Assembly: GCF_029961185.1 (NCBI RefSeq)
Contig: NZ_JASBQQ010000003.1
Span: forward strand, 434,001-498,000
Source of the DNA: Albidovulum aestuarii
Lineage (GTDB): Bacteria > Pseudomonadota > Alphaproteobacteria > Rhodobacterales > Rhodobacteraceae
Length of the DNA stretch: 64,000 bases
Direction: 5' to 3'
Positions 1-9,092 of this stretch are shown piece after piece (the first letter of the stretch is position 1; the number at the start of each line of letters is the position of its first letter). Made by a program: the position numbers and the translations under genes. The notes below the pieces were generated by a model that was given only the letters and a program-made list of their open reading frames with translations, did no database searches and had not been told where the DNA came from.

Positions 1-43
1 GCGGCTGGCCGGATGTCGGCCAACCAATGGTTGAACATTGACC

Positions 44-451
44 TCAGCGTAGATTGCAGATCCCACGAATCGAAAACTTTCCGGAGCGTTCGGGATAGTC
101 CTCTTCCCAAGGCTGCGAACGCAGGCCGCGTGTTCTGACCAGAACTTTGCCATTCGATTTGTTGAACTCATACTTGATTTCGACATCACCGACACGATTG
201 AGACGGTCAAAGTAAGTGATCATCATGACGCCCGCCTTGCGCTCTACTGTTCCCACGGCGTTTGTGCCGTTCATCCGCGCGGAATTTTCATCAACTGTGT
301 GAATACTTTGCGCGGGAACAATGGCTTGGATATCGCGCTTGTTCCCGGCGCCGGAGTACTGGGACATATTGCAGGTCAGTTCGGCTGCGTGCAGCTCGCT
401 CGAAGTAAAAGACGTCAGAATGATCGCAACGAACGTTGTAAGAAGTTTCAC
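44..451 (-). CDS. Small secreted protein of unknown function
   Basis: The GTG start at 451 is chosen because a GGAG ribosome-binding site lies about 7 bases upstream and because it gives a clean signal peptide: Lys2, a hydrophobic stretch over residues 3-18 and a small-residue site near Ala22/Ala23. The frame stays open upstream but that part looks non-coding. The mature part, about 110 residues, has only two cysteines (Cys27 and Cys132), one at each end, which would suit a single disulfide in the periplasm. I recognise no family. Codon use is less GC-rich than in neighbouring genes, so it may be a recent acquisition. It lies 215 bases beyond the DUF2125 gene on the same strand. The existence of a secreted small protein is fairly well supported; its function is not. 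Confidence 0.6.
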   Translation of the reverse strand: MKLLTTFVAIILTSFTSSELHAAELTCNMSQYSGAGNKRDIQAIVPAQSIHTVDENSARMNGTNAVGTVERKAGVMMITYFDRLNRVGDVEIKYEFNKSNGKVLVRTRGLRSQPWEEDYPERSGKFSIRGICNLR

Positions 452-666
452 GGAAATACTCCATAATCGGGAGGCGGGTTGGCGTGATATTGTCCCTTTC
501 GCAAGTGCTACTACCGCAATGAAAACTCCGCCAGAGGACATTCTGTGGGTAAAGTAAAATACAATCTGTAGTAGAAGAATATGGACATGAACCCGCTTTC
601 GTACGGCACCGCCAATCGCGCTCCGGTCGGCCAGTGTTTCGTCGACTATCTCAATGTTTTCGTTCG

Positions 667-1644
667 TCAGAACCGCGGCGCGGGTCCGAGCGGCATCGGG
701 CCGAGACTCATCCATCCATTTGCGAATGTAACAGGCAGTTCCAGGCTTTCGCCGCCGCCTGCATCTGCGATCTGAGTCAGTGCATTTTCGACCGTGGGCG
801 CGAGTTGCGGCCGGATCAGACCAAGCTCCGCCGCCAGACGCAGACCGCGCCTCCAGTCGCTGATCGTAAGCGTAATGCGGCCTTCTGGCTGACCCGCCGG
901 AGTGATCTCAACCTGACCGGCGCCACTCACCTGGATTGATCCCCAGTCCGCCACGATTGACTTAATGGTTAAATTCTCGAGACGAAGGGTCTCGCTCACA
1001 AGATTGCGGTCGATGGGCCGGACAAGGCGCAGCGTGGCGTCGAGCCGCAGATGTCCACCATCAACAGGAAGTCCGCTGAGGCTCAATGTGCTGGCGGGTT
1101 GGCCCGAAAACCCGACGTTGAACACCTCGGCGCCCAGCTCGAATTCCCTGGCGCTCTCCCCCTCCCGAAGGGCAAGCCTTATTTCGTTTAACGTCGAACC
1201 CCAGCCGTGGTCCGAGGCAAGCGCTATAGCCTTGCCCACAGATTGAGCCCGATTGAGCGGAAGATCCGGATCGATGCCGAAAACCGCACTTGCCCGTAGA
1301 TCGTCGGCATGGATTGTGATGGTCTCATTCCCGATGCGCAGCGTTTGATCGGATGGCAGGACCGCAATGATGTGATGTGGTTTGTAAGACAGTGCGTAGA
1401 CCTGAAGCTCGGGTGCGGACCATTCTACGGCTCCGTCAGCGCCGGTCAGTTGTGGGTTCCCGATGGTCAGGTCGAAGCGCGAGGGGAAGCCGTCCAGCGT
1501 CACCTCGCCGTACTCCACGCTTCCCGCCGCGCGCAAATCGGCGAGCGCCGTCTCAGTCCCCTCCAGCACGGCGCGCGATCCCACGGCCCAGTAGCCGCCA
1601 TAGAAGATCGCGAAGGCCGCCGTCAGCCAGATTACCGCGCGCAT
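667..1644 (-). CDS. DUF2125 domain-containing protein
   Basis: This 325-residue protein has one N-terminal membrane anchor or uncleaved signal (about residues 4-22) followed by a long, beta-rich domain without cysteines. The pattern of alternating polar and hydrophobic strands and the overall length match the DUF2125 family, common in Alphaproteobacteria and thought to be periplasmic or membrane-anchored. Its role is unknown. It is divergent from the ChaC-like gene at 1713, with about 70 bases between them, so the two probably share a promoter region. I see no catalytic motif. Assignment to DUF2125 is from recognition of the sequence pattern; function is not inferred. Confidence 0.75.
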   Translation of the reverse strand: MRAVIWLTAAFAIFYGGYWAVGSRAVLEGTETALADLRAAGSVEYGEVTLDGFPSRFDLTIGNPQLTGADGAVEWSAPELQVYALSYKPHHIIAVLPSDQTLRIGNETITIHADDLRASAVFGIDPDLPLNRAQSVGKAIALASDHGWGSTLNEIRLALREGESAREFELGAEVFNVGFSGQPASTLSLSGLPVDGGHLRLDATLRLVRPIDRNLVSETLRLENLTIKSIVADWGSIQVSGAGQVEITPAGQPEGRITLTISDWRRGLRLAAELGLIRPQLAPTVENALTQIADAGGGESLELPVTFANGWMSLGPMPLGPAPRF

Positions 1645-1712
1645 GGGTCTTTTCTCCCGCAGGTCGATGCTGTTTACAGGGGCGGAACGGCAAGAACCAG
1701 TGGGGCGCGGTG

Positions 1713-2252
1713 ATGAATTCTATGTGGGTCTTCGGCTATGGCTCGCTGATGTGGGAGCCGGGTTTCGCCTTCACCGACCGGGTTCTGGCCAGGCTCGACG
1801 GCTGGCACCGGTCGTTCTGTATGCGCTCCATCCACCATCGTGGGACAGTCGAAAATCCGGGTCTTGTGCTGGCGCTTGACGCGGCAGCGGGGGCGGCCTG
1901 CAACGGGGTTGCCTATTCGGTCCGGGCTGAGAACAGCGACGCGACGCTTGAATATCTGCGTGAACGTGAACTGATCTCTTCGGCCTATCTGGAAAAAACA
2001 TTGCCATTGGTCCTGACCGATGGCCGGATGGTCGAGGCCGTGACCTATGTAATCGACCCCGATCACGTGCAGTATTGTGGCGGTCTGGCGCTGGAGGAAC
2101 AGGCCGGCATCATCGCGACAGCGGTCGGTGGACGGGGGCCGAATACGGAGTATTTGTGGAATACGGCCGAGCATCTGCACGAGCTTGGTATCGCCGATCC
2201 TGACCTTGACTGGTTGGCGGAGCGTGTCCGGGCGCTCACAACTGCCACGTGA
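1713..2252 (+). CDS. Gamma-glutamylcyclotransferase, ChaC-like
   Basis: The product (179 residues from ATG 1713; a second ATG lies at 1722) should be a cytosolic enzyme that releases 5-oxoproline from gamma-glutamyl peptides, probably glutathione. The family signature FGYGSLMW lies at residues 7-14 and forms the substrate-binding loop. A later segment, YLRERE, is followed by a conserved Tyr-Leu and carries the candidate catalytic glutamate. The length is normal for bacterial ChaC proteins. The frame extends well upstream, but that portion overlaps DUF2125 antisense and is not expected to be translated. No strong ribosome-binding site separates the two ATGs, so the start is uncertain by three residues. 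Confidence 0.85.
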   Translation: MNSMWVFGYGSLMWEPGFAFTDRVLARLDGWHRSFCMRSIHHRGTVENPGLVLALDAAAGAACNGVAYSVRAENSDATLEYLRERELISSAYLEKTLPLVLTDGRMVEAVTYVIDPDHVQYCGGLALEEQAGIIATAVGGRGPNTEYLWNTAEHLHELGIADPDLDWLAERVRALTTAT

Positions 2253-2319
2253 TCGCCCCGCTTACGGCTTGTTAGCGGCCCCATCGCCGCCTATTGTCCG
2301 GGAAAACGAAGGGACAAGG

Positions 2320-3531
2320 GTGGCGATCCAGATGGACAAACCCGTGCGCGAGGCCGAGTTGTTCTTTTCCCAGCCGGTGCGGCAGATCGCAATGATGCTG
2401 CTGGTCTGCGCGCTGGTCGGGGCAGGGGGCTATGTGGCCTACGGGCCGATCTTTTCCATTTTCATTGCCAATCCGTGGTTGAACGGCCTGATCCTCGGGG
2501 TCTTTGTTCTTGGTGTGTTGACCTGTTTCTGGCAAGTCGCGCAGCTTGTGCGTTCGGTGAGCTGGATCGAAGGCTTCGCGGCCCATCGGCCCGGTCATGA
2601 AGTCACTGTGCCGCCGAGCATGCTGGCGCCTCTGGCTGCGCTTCTTCGGTCGCGTGGCAAGCGGGGCGGCCAGATTTCATCGAGTTCGGCCCGGTCGATC
2701 CAGGATTCCGTGGCGACACGGATCGACGAGGCGCGCGACATCACGCGTTATCTGACGAGCCTCCTGATATTCCTCGGCCTTCTGGGCACCTTCTACGGCC
2801 TCGCGATTACGGTTCCCGCCGTGGTTGATACGATCCGGGCGCTGGCCCCGCAGGAGGGAGAGACCGGACTTGAGGTCTTCGACAAGCTGATGGGCGGGCT
2901 GGAAAAGCAACTCGGCGGCATGGGAACGGCGTTTTCCTCATCCCTGCTTGGTCTCGCAGGATCGCTGGTTGTCGGGCTTCTTGAACTGTTCGCAGGTCAC
3001 GGCCAGAACCGCTTTTACCGCGAACTTGAAGAATGGCTGACGTCGTTCACGCGGCTTTCGTTTTCCGGCGGCGAGGCTGATGGCGGGATCGATCAGGAAA
3101 CAGTTTCGGGTGTGCTCGACCACATGGCCGATCAGGTCGAAACTCTGCAGGAGATTCTGCGCCAGTCCGATCAGGGCCGCAGTGCCGTGAATGACCGGCT
3201 GGAGGAGCTTGCGACCTCGGTTGAGGGGCTGACGCGGCAGCTGGAATCCGAGGTCGGCTCCATCGGTGTCCTGACCCATATCGCCGAGGGGCAGGAGCGG
3301 CTGATCCGTATCATCGAAAAGGCGGCCGAGGACGAAAACGCCGGTGGGGTATCCGGCGGTGGCGAGGCCGAAAGCCGGATGCGGCTGCGCTCGATCGACG
3401 TGCAGCTTCTGAAACTGCTCGAAGAGGTTGCGGCGGGGCGGCAGGAAAGCATGGCCGATCTTCGCGGCGATCTTGCTGAACTGACCCGGGCCGTGCGGGC
3501 GCTTGGGCGGACCGACGCCCGGGGGGGCTAG
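2320..3531 (+). CDS. MotA/TolQ/ExbB-family membrane protein
   Basis: Starting at GTG 2320 (GAAGGG ribosome-binding site 6 bases upstream; ATG 2332 is the alternative), the 403-residue product has two N-terminal membrane helices (about 21-42 and 50-75), a cytosolic segment, then two more (about 143-170 and 199-225). That is the four-helix topology of MotA/TolQ/ExbB proton-channel proteins. The C-terminal 170 residues are charged and helical, suggesting a cytoplasmic coiled-coil tail, which ordinary ExbB lacks. The stop is three bases from the start of the OmpA/MotB-like gene, so the two are translated from one message and probably form one ion-driven complex. There is no flagellar, tol-pal or TonB context. 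Confidence 0.82.
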   Translation: MAIQMDKPVREAELFFSQPVRQIAMMLLVCALVGAGGYVAYGPIFSIFIANPWLNGLILGVFVLGVLTCFWQVAQLVRSVSWIEGFAAHRPGHEVTVPPSMLAPLAALLRSRGKRGGQISSSSARSIQDSVATRIDEARDITRYLTSLLIFLGLLGTFYGLAITVPAVVDTIRALAPQEGETGLEVFDKLMGGLEKQLGGMGTAFSSSLLGLAGSLVVGLLELFAGHGQNRFYRELEEWLTSFTRLSFSGGEADGGIDQETVSGVLDHMADQVETLQEILRQSDQGRSAVNDRLEELATSVEGLTRQLESEVGSIGVLTHIAEGQERLIRIIEKAAEDENAGGVSGGGEAESRMRLRSIDVQLLKLLEEVAAGRQESMADLRGDLAELTRAVRALGRTDARGG

Positions 3532-3534
3532 GCC

Positions 3535-5160
3535 ATGGCGCTGACCAACGGGCGCGGCGGGCAACGGTTCTCGGGCAATATCTGGCCCGGCTTCGTCGAT
3601 GCGATGACCGCGCTTCTGATGGTGCTGATGTTCGTGCTGACGATCTTCATGATCGTGCAGTTCACCTTGCGCGAGACCATCGACAATCAGGATGACGAGC
3701 TTGCCGATCTGGCCCAGCAGGTGGCCGGACTGGCCGACGCGCTCGGGCTGGAGCGGGACCGGTCGGCGGCGCTCGAGGGCGAGGTTGCCGGGCTGACCGC
3801 AGATCTGGACACCACCCGCGCCGAGGCGGACCGGCAATCGGCGTTGATCGCGACGCTGACGCGGCAGGTCGAGGAGCGGGACAGCCAGCTTTCCGAAGCC
3901 TCGGCCCGGATCACCTCGTTCGAAGCGCAGGTTGCGACGTTGCTCAGTGAACGTGATACCGCGCGGGGCGAGGCAGAGGCGCTGACGGCAGAGCGCGATG
4001 CCCTCTCGTCCGAGCGCGATTCACTGGTATCCGAACGAGATGCGCTGAACCTTGCCGTCGCCAAGGCGCGGTCCGAGATCGACGCCCAGGCCGAGGCCGC
4101 ACGCCTTGCCGCTGCGCGGAGGGAGGCCCTGGACGCGCTGGTGGCGGATCTGAAAGCACAGGGCGAGGAGGCGGCGGAGAAGCTGTCCGAGGCCGAGGCT
4201 GCGCGCCTGACCGAGGCCGCTGCCACCGCCGCCTTGCGCGAGAAGCTTCAGGGCGCCGAGGATGAGCTGACCGCTATGACGCTGGCGCTGGAAGAACAGC
4301 GCCGTCGCGCCGAAGAGACGCTGACGCTGCTGGCGGCCGCCAATGCGCGGGCCGGGGAGGAACTGAGCGAGGCCGAGCGGCAGAAGGTGCTTCTCGACAC
4401 CGCGAACGAAGAGCTGGCCAAGGAAAAGGCCGCCTCGGCCGAGGCCGCGCGCAAGGTGGCGCTGTTGAATGAGCAGATCGTGGCGTTGCGCGGCCAGCTT
4501 GGCGCATTGCAGGACCTGATGGACGCGTCCGACGCCCGCGATGCCGAAGCCAAGGTGCAGATCGAAGCGTTGGGCACGCGGCTCAACTCCGCGCTTGCCC
4601 AGGTTGCGGCGGAACAGAAACGCCGCGCCGAGCTTGAGGAGGCGGAGCGGATCAGGCTGGAGGCCGAGGCTGCGGCGTTGAAGGAGGAAACCAAGGAACT
4701 GGCGCAGTACCGGTCGGAATTCTTTGCCCGCCTCAGCAAGGTTCTTGAGGGGCGCCAGGGAGTTCGCGTCGTGGGCGACCGCTTCGTGTTCTCGTCCGAG
4801 GTGCTCTTTGAACCGGCTTCGGCGGATCTTGCGCCCGAGGGGCGCAGCCAGATTGCCGGCGTCGTTGCCACGCTGCAGGAAGTGGCCGCCGAGATACCGC
4901 CCGAGGTGGACTGGATCATCCGGGTCGACGGTCACACCGACAATGTCCCGCTGCTCGGAACGGGCCGCTATCGCGACAACTGGGAACTAAGCCAGGGTCG
5001 GGCCCTGTCGGTCGTGCGCTTCATGCAGGCGGGTCTCGGCTTTCCGCCTGAGCGGCTCGCCGCGACCGGATTTGGCGAGTATCATCCGGTGGCCGAGGGC
5101 GACAGCCCCGAGGCATTGGCGCAGAACCGGCGGATCGAACTGAAACTGACCGAACGCTAG
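3535..5160 (+). CDS. MotB-like protein with long coiled coil and OmpA domain
   Basis: This 541-residue protein begins with a cytoplasmic tail and one membrane helix (about 18-43). Asp22, in the motif FVDAMT at the membrane edge, sits where MotB carries its proton-accepting aspartate. Residues about 45-395 are an almost uninterrupted Ala/Glu/Arg-rich coiled coil, far longer than the linker in MotB. The C-terminus (about 405-541) is an OmpA-like peptidoglycan-binding domain with the motif DGHTDNVPL near residue 464. Together with the preceding MotA/TolQ-like partner it should form a wall-anchored, ion-driven stator or rotor unit. What it drives cannot be told from the neighbourhood. Family assignment is secure; function is inference. 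Confidence 0.85.
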   Translation: MALTNGRGGQRFSGNIWPGFVDAMTALLMVLMFVLTIFMIVQFTLRETIDNQDDELADLAQQVAGLADALGLERDRSAALEGEVAGLTADLDTTRAEADRQSALIATLTRQVEERDSQLSEASARITSFEAQVATLLSERDTARGEAEALTAERDALSSERDSLVSERDALNLAVAKARSEIDAQAEAARLAAARREALDALVADLKAQGEEAAEKLSEAEAARLTEAAATAALREKLQGAEDELTAMTLALEEQRRRAEETLTLLAAANARAGEELSEAERQKVLLDTANEELAKEKAASAEAARKVALLNEQIVALRGQLGALQDLMDASDARDAEAKVQIEALGTRLNSALAQVAAEQKRRAELEEAERIRLEAEAAALKEETKELAQYRSEFFARLSKVLEGRQGVRVVGDRFVFSSEVLFEPASADLAPEGRSQIAGVVATLQEVAAEIPPEVDWIIRVDGHTDNVPLLGTGRYRDNWELSQGRALSVVRFMQAGLGFPPERLAATGFGEYHPVAEGDSPEALAQNRRIELKLTER

Positions 5161-5276
5161 GCCGGACGCGGCCAAGGTTCAGACCGCCGGTCAGGTCGTG
5201 CTTTTCGGCACCGTGAAATCAGCGCTCGTGATACCTTCATCGAGATGCACCATAGCCGGTGTGAGTGGAGGCATGC

Positions 5277-5663
5277 ATGTCCAGAAAATATGTGACCGAT
5301 GTCGACGGCGTTCCGCCCTCGCCGTCGCCGATCAGCAATGCCGTCGTGGTGGGAAACCAGTGCTGGATCAGCGGCCAGCTTTCGGTCGGGCCCGACGGGA
5401 AATACCAACCGGGCACGGCGCGCGAGGAGGCCGAACGCGCCTTCGCGCATGTCTTTAAGATCGCGGAAGCGGCTGGTTTTGCGCCAGCGGATATCGTCTA
5501 TGTCGACATCGCCTTCATCGACCTGAAGGACGTGCCCGAGGTCAATGTGCTCTACGGATCGCTCTTCGCCGAAGGCCGTCGTCCGGCCCGGACGATCTAT
5601 CAGGCGGCGGCACTGCCCTTTGGGGGCCGGATCAAGGTTCAGGCGGTGGCTGCCCGGTCGTGA
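5277..5663 (+). CDS. RidA-family protein
   Basis: The 128-residue product belongs to the RidA/YjgF/UK114 family, small cytosolic trimers of which some hydrolyse reactive enamine or imine intermediates from PLP enzymes. The family core with SGQ near the first third is present, and the length is typical. The expected near-terminal motif G-R-x-K-V-x is present in the form GGRIKVQAVA, but the conserved arginine of true RidA should be confirmed by alignment. ATG 5277 is preferred over GTG 5265 because GGAG lies six bases before it. It is followed by a strong bidirectional terminator shared with convergent clpA. Confidence 0.8.
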   Translation: MSRKYVTDVDGVPPSPSPISNAVVVGNQCWISGQLSVGPDGKYQPGTAREEAERAFAHVFKIAEAAGFAPADIVYVDIAFIDLKDVPEVNVLYGSLFAEGRRPARTIYQAAALPFGGRIKVQAVAARS

Positions 5664-5707
5664 CGTGACCGGCACCACCCGCGAGCGATCGGATTGATCG
5701 AAAAGGG

Positions 5708-5732
5708 AAAGGCCCGCCGGGGGCGGGCCTTT
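5708..5732. terminator. Bidirectional intrinsic terminator between ridA-like gene and clpA
   Basis: An 8-bp GC stem (5711-5718 with 5722-5729) has a three-base loop and is flanked by AAA on the left and TTT on the right, so it reads as a terminator on both strands. It lies between the stop of the RidA-family gene (plus strand) and the stop of clpA (minus strand). Confidence 0.8.
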
Positions 5733-5738
5733 GATCTG

Positions 5739-8057
5739 TCAGTCCGCGGTCAGGAGCGGCGGCTTTGATCCCGAGAGCCGCGGCTTTTGCGGTTCCTCGA
5801 CATCGAGGACGAGCGCGTCATCCTTCAGCCGCACATGCACGACACCGCCCTTGGTCAGCTTGCCGAAGAGCAGTTCTTCCGCAAGCGGCTTCTTGATGTG
5901 TTCCTGGATCACCCGGCCGAGCGGGCGGGCGCCCATGCGGTCGTCGTAGCCCTTTTCGGCGATCCAGTTCGCGGCCTCGGGCGTCAGCTCTATATGGACA
6001 TGGCGGTCCATGAGCTGGGCTTCGAGTTGCAGGACGAACTTGTCGACGACCTGCAGGATCACCTCGCGCGGCAGGGCCGAGAAGGAGATGACCGCATCGA
6101 GCCGGTTGCGGAATTCCGGCGTGAAGGTGCGTTCGATCGCCGCCGTATCCTCGCCTTCGCGCCGATCGCGGCCGAAGCCGATGGCGGATTTCGCGAGTTC
6201 TGCCGCGCCCGCATTCGAGGTCATGATCAGGATCACGTTGCGGAAATCGACCTGCCGCCCGTTATGGTCGGTCAGTTTGCCGTGGTCCATCACCTGCAGG
6301 AGGATGTTGTAGACATCCGGATGCGCCTTCTCGATTTCGTCGAGCAGGAGGACGCAATGCGGGTGCTGGTCGACGCCGTCGGTGAGCATGCCGCCCTGAT
6401 CGAAGCCGACATAACCCGGAGGCGCACCGATGAGACGGGAAACAGCATGTTTCTCCATGTATTCCGACATGTCGAAGCGCAGCAGTTCTACACCCAGGCT
6501 GTCGGCCAGTTGCTTGGCGACCTCGGTTTTGCCGACGCCCGTGGGACCGGCGAACAGGTAGTTGCCAATGGGCTTTTCAGGTTCGCGCAGACCGGCGCGC
6601 GCCAGCTTGATCGCCGAGGACAAAGCCTCGATCGCCTTGTCCTGACCGAAGACCACGCGCTTGAGGGTCTTTTCCAGATCCTTCAGCACCTCGGCATCGT
6701 CCTTCGACACGTTCTTCGGCGGGATGCGGGCGATCTTGGCCACGACAGCCTCGATCTCTTTCGGGCTGATGGTCTTGCGGCGCTTGGATTCCGCGACAAG
6801 ATGCTGCGCCGCGCCCGCCTCGTCGATCACGTCGATGGCCTTGTCGGGCAGCTTTCGGTCATGGATGTATCGCGACGAAAGTTCCACCGCAGCCTTGATC
6901 GCATCATGAGTGTAACGCAGGTCGTGGTGCTTTTCGAAATAGGGTTTCAGTCCCATCAGGATCTTGATCGTGTCCTCGACCGAAGGCTCGTTCACGTCGA
7001 TCTTCTGGAACCGGCGCGATAGCGCGCGGTCCTTTTCGAAATGCTGGCGGAACTCCTTGTAGGTGGTTGAGCCCATGCAGCGCAGTTTGCCGCCCTGAAG
7101 TGCGGGCTTCAGCAGGTTGGACGCATCCATCGCGCCGCCCGAGGTGGCGCCGGCGCCGATCACGGTATGGATCTCGTCGATGAAGAGGATCGCGTCGGGG
7201 TGATCCTCCAGCTCCTTCACCACGGCCTTCAGCCGTTCCTCGAAATCACCGCGATAGCGGGTGCCGGCCAGAAGCGCGCCCATGTCGAGCGAGAAGATCG
7301 TCGCGTTCGACAGCACGTCGGGCGTTTCGCCGCGCGTGATCTTCAGGGCCAGCCCTTCCGCGATGGCGGTCTTGCCGACGCCGGGATCACCGACCAGAAG
7401 CGGGTTATTTTTTCGGCGGCGGCAGAGCACTTGGATGCAGCGCTCGATCTCGGCCTCGCGGCCGATCAGCGGATCGACATCGCCCTTCTTCGATTTGGTG
7501 TTCAGGTCGACACAGTACTTGGCGAGAGCAGATTCCTTGGCTTCGCCGTCGGCCTGAGTCGTGTGTTCGTCATGCTCCTGCGCGCCGCTGACGGGGCGGG
7601 TTTCGCCAAAGGACGGGTCCTTGGCGACGCCATGGGCGATGAAATTGACCGCGTCATAACGCGTCATGTCCTGTTCCTGCAGGAAATAGGCGGCGTTTGA
7701 CTCGCGTTCGGCGAAGATCGCGACCAGCACGTTGGCGCCGGTAACTTCTGTCCGGCCCGAGGACTGGACATGGATCGCGGCGCGCTGGATCACGCGCTGG
7801 AAGGCGGCGGTCGGCACGGCCTCGGACCCTTCGACGTCGGTAACGAGGGTGGAAAGGTCATCGTCGATGAACTCGACAAGGGTCTGTCGCAGCGCGTCGA
7901 TGTCGACCGAACAAGCTCGCATCACCTTCGCCGCTTCGGGCTCGTCAATCAGCGCAAGCAGCAGATGTTCGAGCGTTGCAAGTTCATGCCGGCGCGCATT
8001 GGCGAGCGCGAGCGCCGCATGGATGGCCTGTTCAAGCGTGTTCGAGAATGACGGCAC
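5739..8057 (-). CDS. clpA: ATP-dependent Clp protease ATP-binding subunit ClpA
   Basis: The 772-residue product is the AAA+ unfoldase that feeds substrates to ClpP. The N-terminal Clp repeat domain spans about residues 1-150. AAA module 1 has Walker A GDPGVGKT near residue 222 and the Walker B motif LFIDEIH. Module 2 has Walker A GPTGVGKT near residue 502. The IGFGRD-type loop near residue 620 resembles the ClpP-binding loop of ClpA. The start is GTG 8057 with AAGGAG eight bases upstream. Length fits ClpA and excludes ClpB, whose middle coiled coil is absent. No clpS is adjacent, so the adaptor must be encoded elsewhere. Confidence 0.96.
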   Translation of the reverse strand: MPSFSNTLEQAIHAALALANARRHELATLEHLLLALIDEPEAAKVMRACSVDIDALRQTLVEFIDDDLSTLVTDVEGSEAVPTAAFQRVIQRAAIHVQSSGRTEVTGANVLVAIFAERESNAAYFLQEQDMTRYDAVNFIAHGVAKDPSFGETRPVSGAQEHDEHTTQADGEAKESALAKYCVDLNTKSKKGDVDPLIGREAEIERCIQVLCRRRKNNPLLVGDPGVGKTAIAEGLALKITRGETPDVLSNATIFSLDMGALLAGTRYRGDFEERLKAVVKELEDHPDAILFIDEIHTVIGAGATSGGAMDASNLLKPALQGGKLRCMGSTTYKEFRQHFEKDRALSRRFQKIDVNEPSVEDTIKILMGLKPYFEKHHDLRYTHDAIKAAVELSSRYIHDRKLPDKAIDVIDEAGAAQHLVAESKRRKTISPKEIEAVVAKIARIPPKNVSKDDAEVLKDLEKTLKRVVFGQDKAIEALSSAIKLARAGLREPEKPIGNYLFAGPTGVGKTEVAKQLADSLGVELLRFDMSEYMEKHAVSRLIGAPPGYVGFDQGGMLTDGVDQHPHCVLLLDEIEKAHPDVYNILLQVMDHGKLTDHNGRQVDFRNVILIMTSNAGAAELAKSAIGFGRDRREGEDTAAIERTFTPEFRNRLDAVISFSALPREVILQVVDKFVLQLEAQLMDRHVHIELTPEAANWIAEKGYDDRMGARPLGRVIQEHIKKPLAEELLFGKLTKGGVVHVRLKDDALVLDVEEPQKPRLSGSKPPLLTAD

Positions 8058-8154
8058 CTTCGTGCTCCTTTCCTTCCAGCAGGTTGGGCATGTGACCCGT
8101 CCCTACTCTCGCCTCATACCTTTAAAGTTCGGTGGAAATCGGGCGGCTTCAAGT

Positions 8155-8171
8155 GTTTTCTGGGAGAAAAC
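8155..8171. repeat. Inverted repeat upstream of clpA
   Basis: A perfect 7-bp inverted repeat, GTTTTCT-GGG-AGAAAAC, lies about 100 bases upstream of the clpA start and downstream of nothing else on that strand except this leader. It could be an operator or a leader hairpin; no regulator can be named. Confidence 0.4.
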
Positions 8172-8261
8172 GGTGAATACGTCCAAAGCGATGCAATTTG
8201 TGAACGGAATACTGCTTTTTCTGACGGGAAAGTAATCGAATGAACAAAAACCCGTGATCGG

Positions 8262-9029
8262 TCAGAAACGATCCTTGCGCGAACGGATCTCGGCAAAGAC
8301 CTCGGCATCGCTTGCCCCTGCCATTCCCAGAGCCGCCTTCAGCTCGGGCACGCTTGCGCGCAGAAAGGGGTTGGTCGCCAGTTCTTCGGCCAAGGTGGAC
8401 GGCACGGTCGGCTCGCCTTTCTTACGCGCTTCGGTCACCGCCTCTGACCGGGATATAAGCGCGGAATTTTCGGGTTCAATGGTCAACGCGAAGCGGGCAT
8501 TGGACGCTGTGTATTCGTGGCCCGAACAGACCAGCGTGTCGGGGGGCAGCGCGGCAAGACGTGACAGGCTGTCCCACATCTGCGCGGCGGTTCCCTCAAA
8601 AAGCCGCCCGCAGCCGAGCGCCATCAGGCTGTCTGCCGTGAACACGACCTTTGAGGCGGGGAAGTGAAAAGCGATATGGCCAACGGTGTGGCCAGACACA
8701 TCAATCACCTCGCCCTGGTCCATGCCGATGCGGATCGTGTCGCCGGGCTTCAACGCCTCATCCAGTGGCGGCAGGCGATGCGCATCCGCCGCCGCGCCGA
8801 TGACCCGGGCGCCTGTTGCACCTGCAAGAGCGCGCACACCGTCGATATGGTCGTTGTGGTGATGGGTGATCAGGATGTGGCTCGCCCTCCAGCCCCGTTC
8901 GCGCAAAGTATTCAGGATCGGCGCCGCGTCGGGTACGTCGACAACCGCCGTCGCGCCGGTCGCCGCATCATGGGCGAGATAGGCGTAGTTGTCGGCAAGA
9001 CACGGAATGGTGACGATTTCGAGAGCCAT
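8262..9029 (-). CDS. gloB: Hydroxyacylglutathione hydrolase (glyoxalase II)
   Basis: This 255-residue metallo-beta-lactamase-fold enzyme hydrolyses S-D-lactoylglutathione to D-lactate and glutathione, completing methylglyoxal detoxification. The binuclear metal motif THHHNDHIDG covers residues 55-64 (His56, His58, Asp60, His61). Further metal ligands are seen in SGHTVGH, FTADSL and SGHEYT. The C-terminal helical substrate domain is complete and the length is standard. The ATG at 9029 is chosen because it starts the family core; an upstream in-frame extension is not needed. It is divergent from the methyltransferase gene at 9093, with about 60 bases between. Confidence 0.95.
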   Translation of the reverse strand: MALEIVTIPCLADNYAYLAHDAATGATAVVDVPDAAPILNTLRERGWRASHILITHHHNDHIDGVRALAGATGARVIGAAADAHRLPPLDEALKPGDTIRIGMDQGEVIDVSGHTVGHIAFHFPASKVVFTADSLMALGCGRLFEGTAAQMWDSLSRLAALPPDTLVCSGHEYTASNARFALTIEPENSALISRSEAVTEARKKGEPTVPSTLAEELATNPFLRASVPELKAALGMAGASDAEVFAEIRSRKDRF

Positions 9030-9092
9030 GGCGTTTCGTTCCCGATTGCGTATTCTCCGGGGTAACTTTTGCCGAAGGAAGCGGCGGGCGCA

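Noticed and set aside
8058-8170. Sigma-32 type promoter before clpA (CTTGAAG)
   Set aside because: A CTTGAAG match exists, but no suitable -10 element lies at the expected distance.
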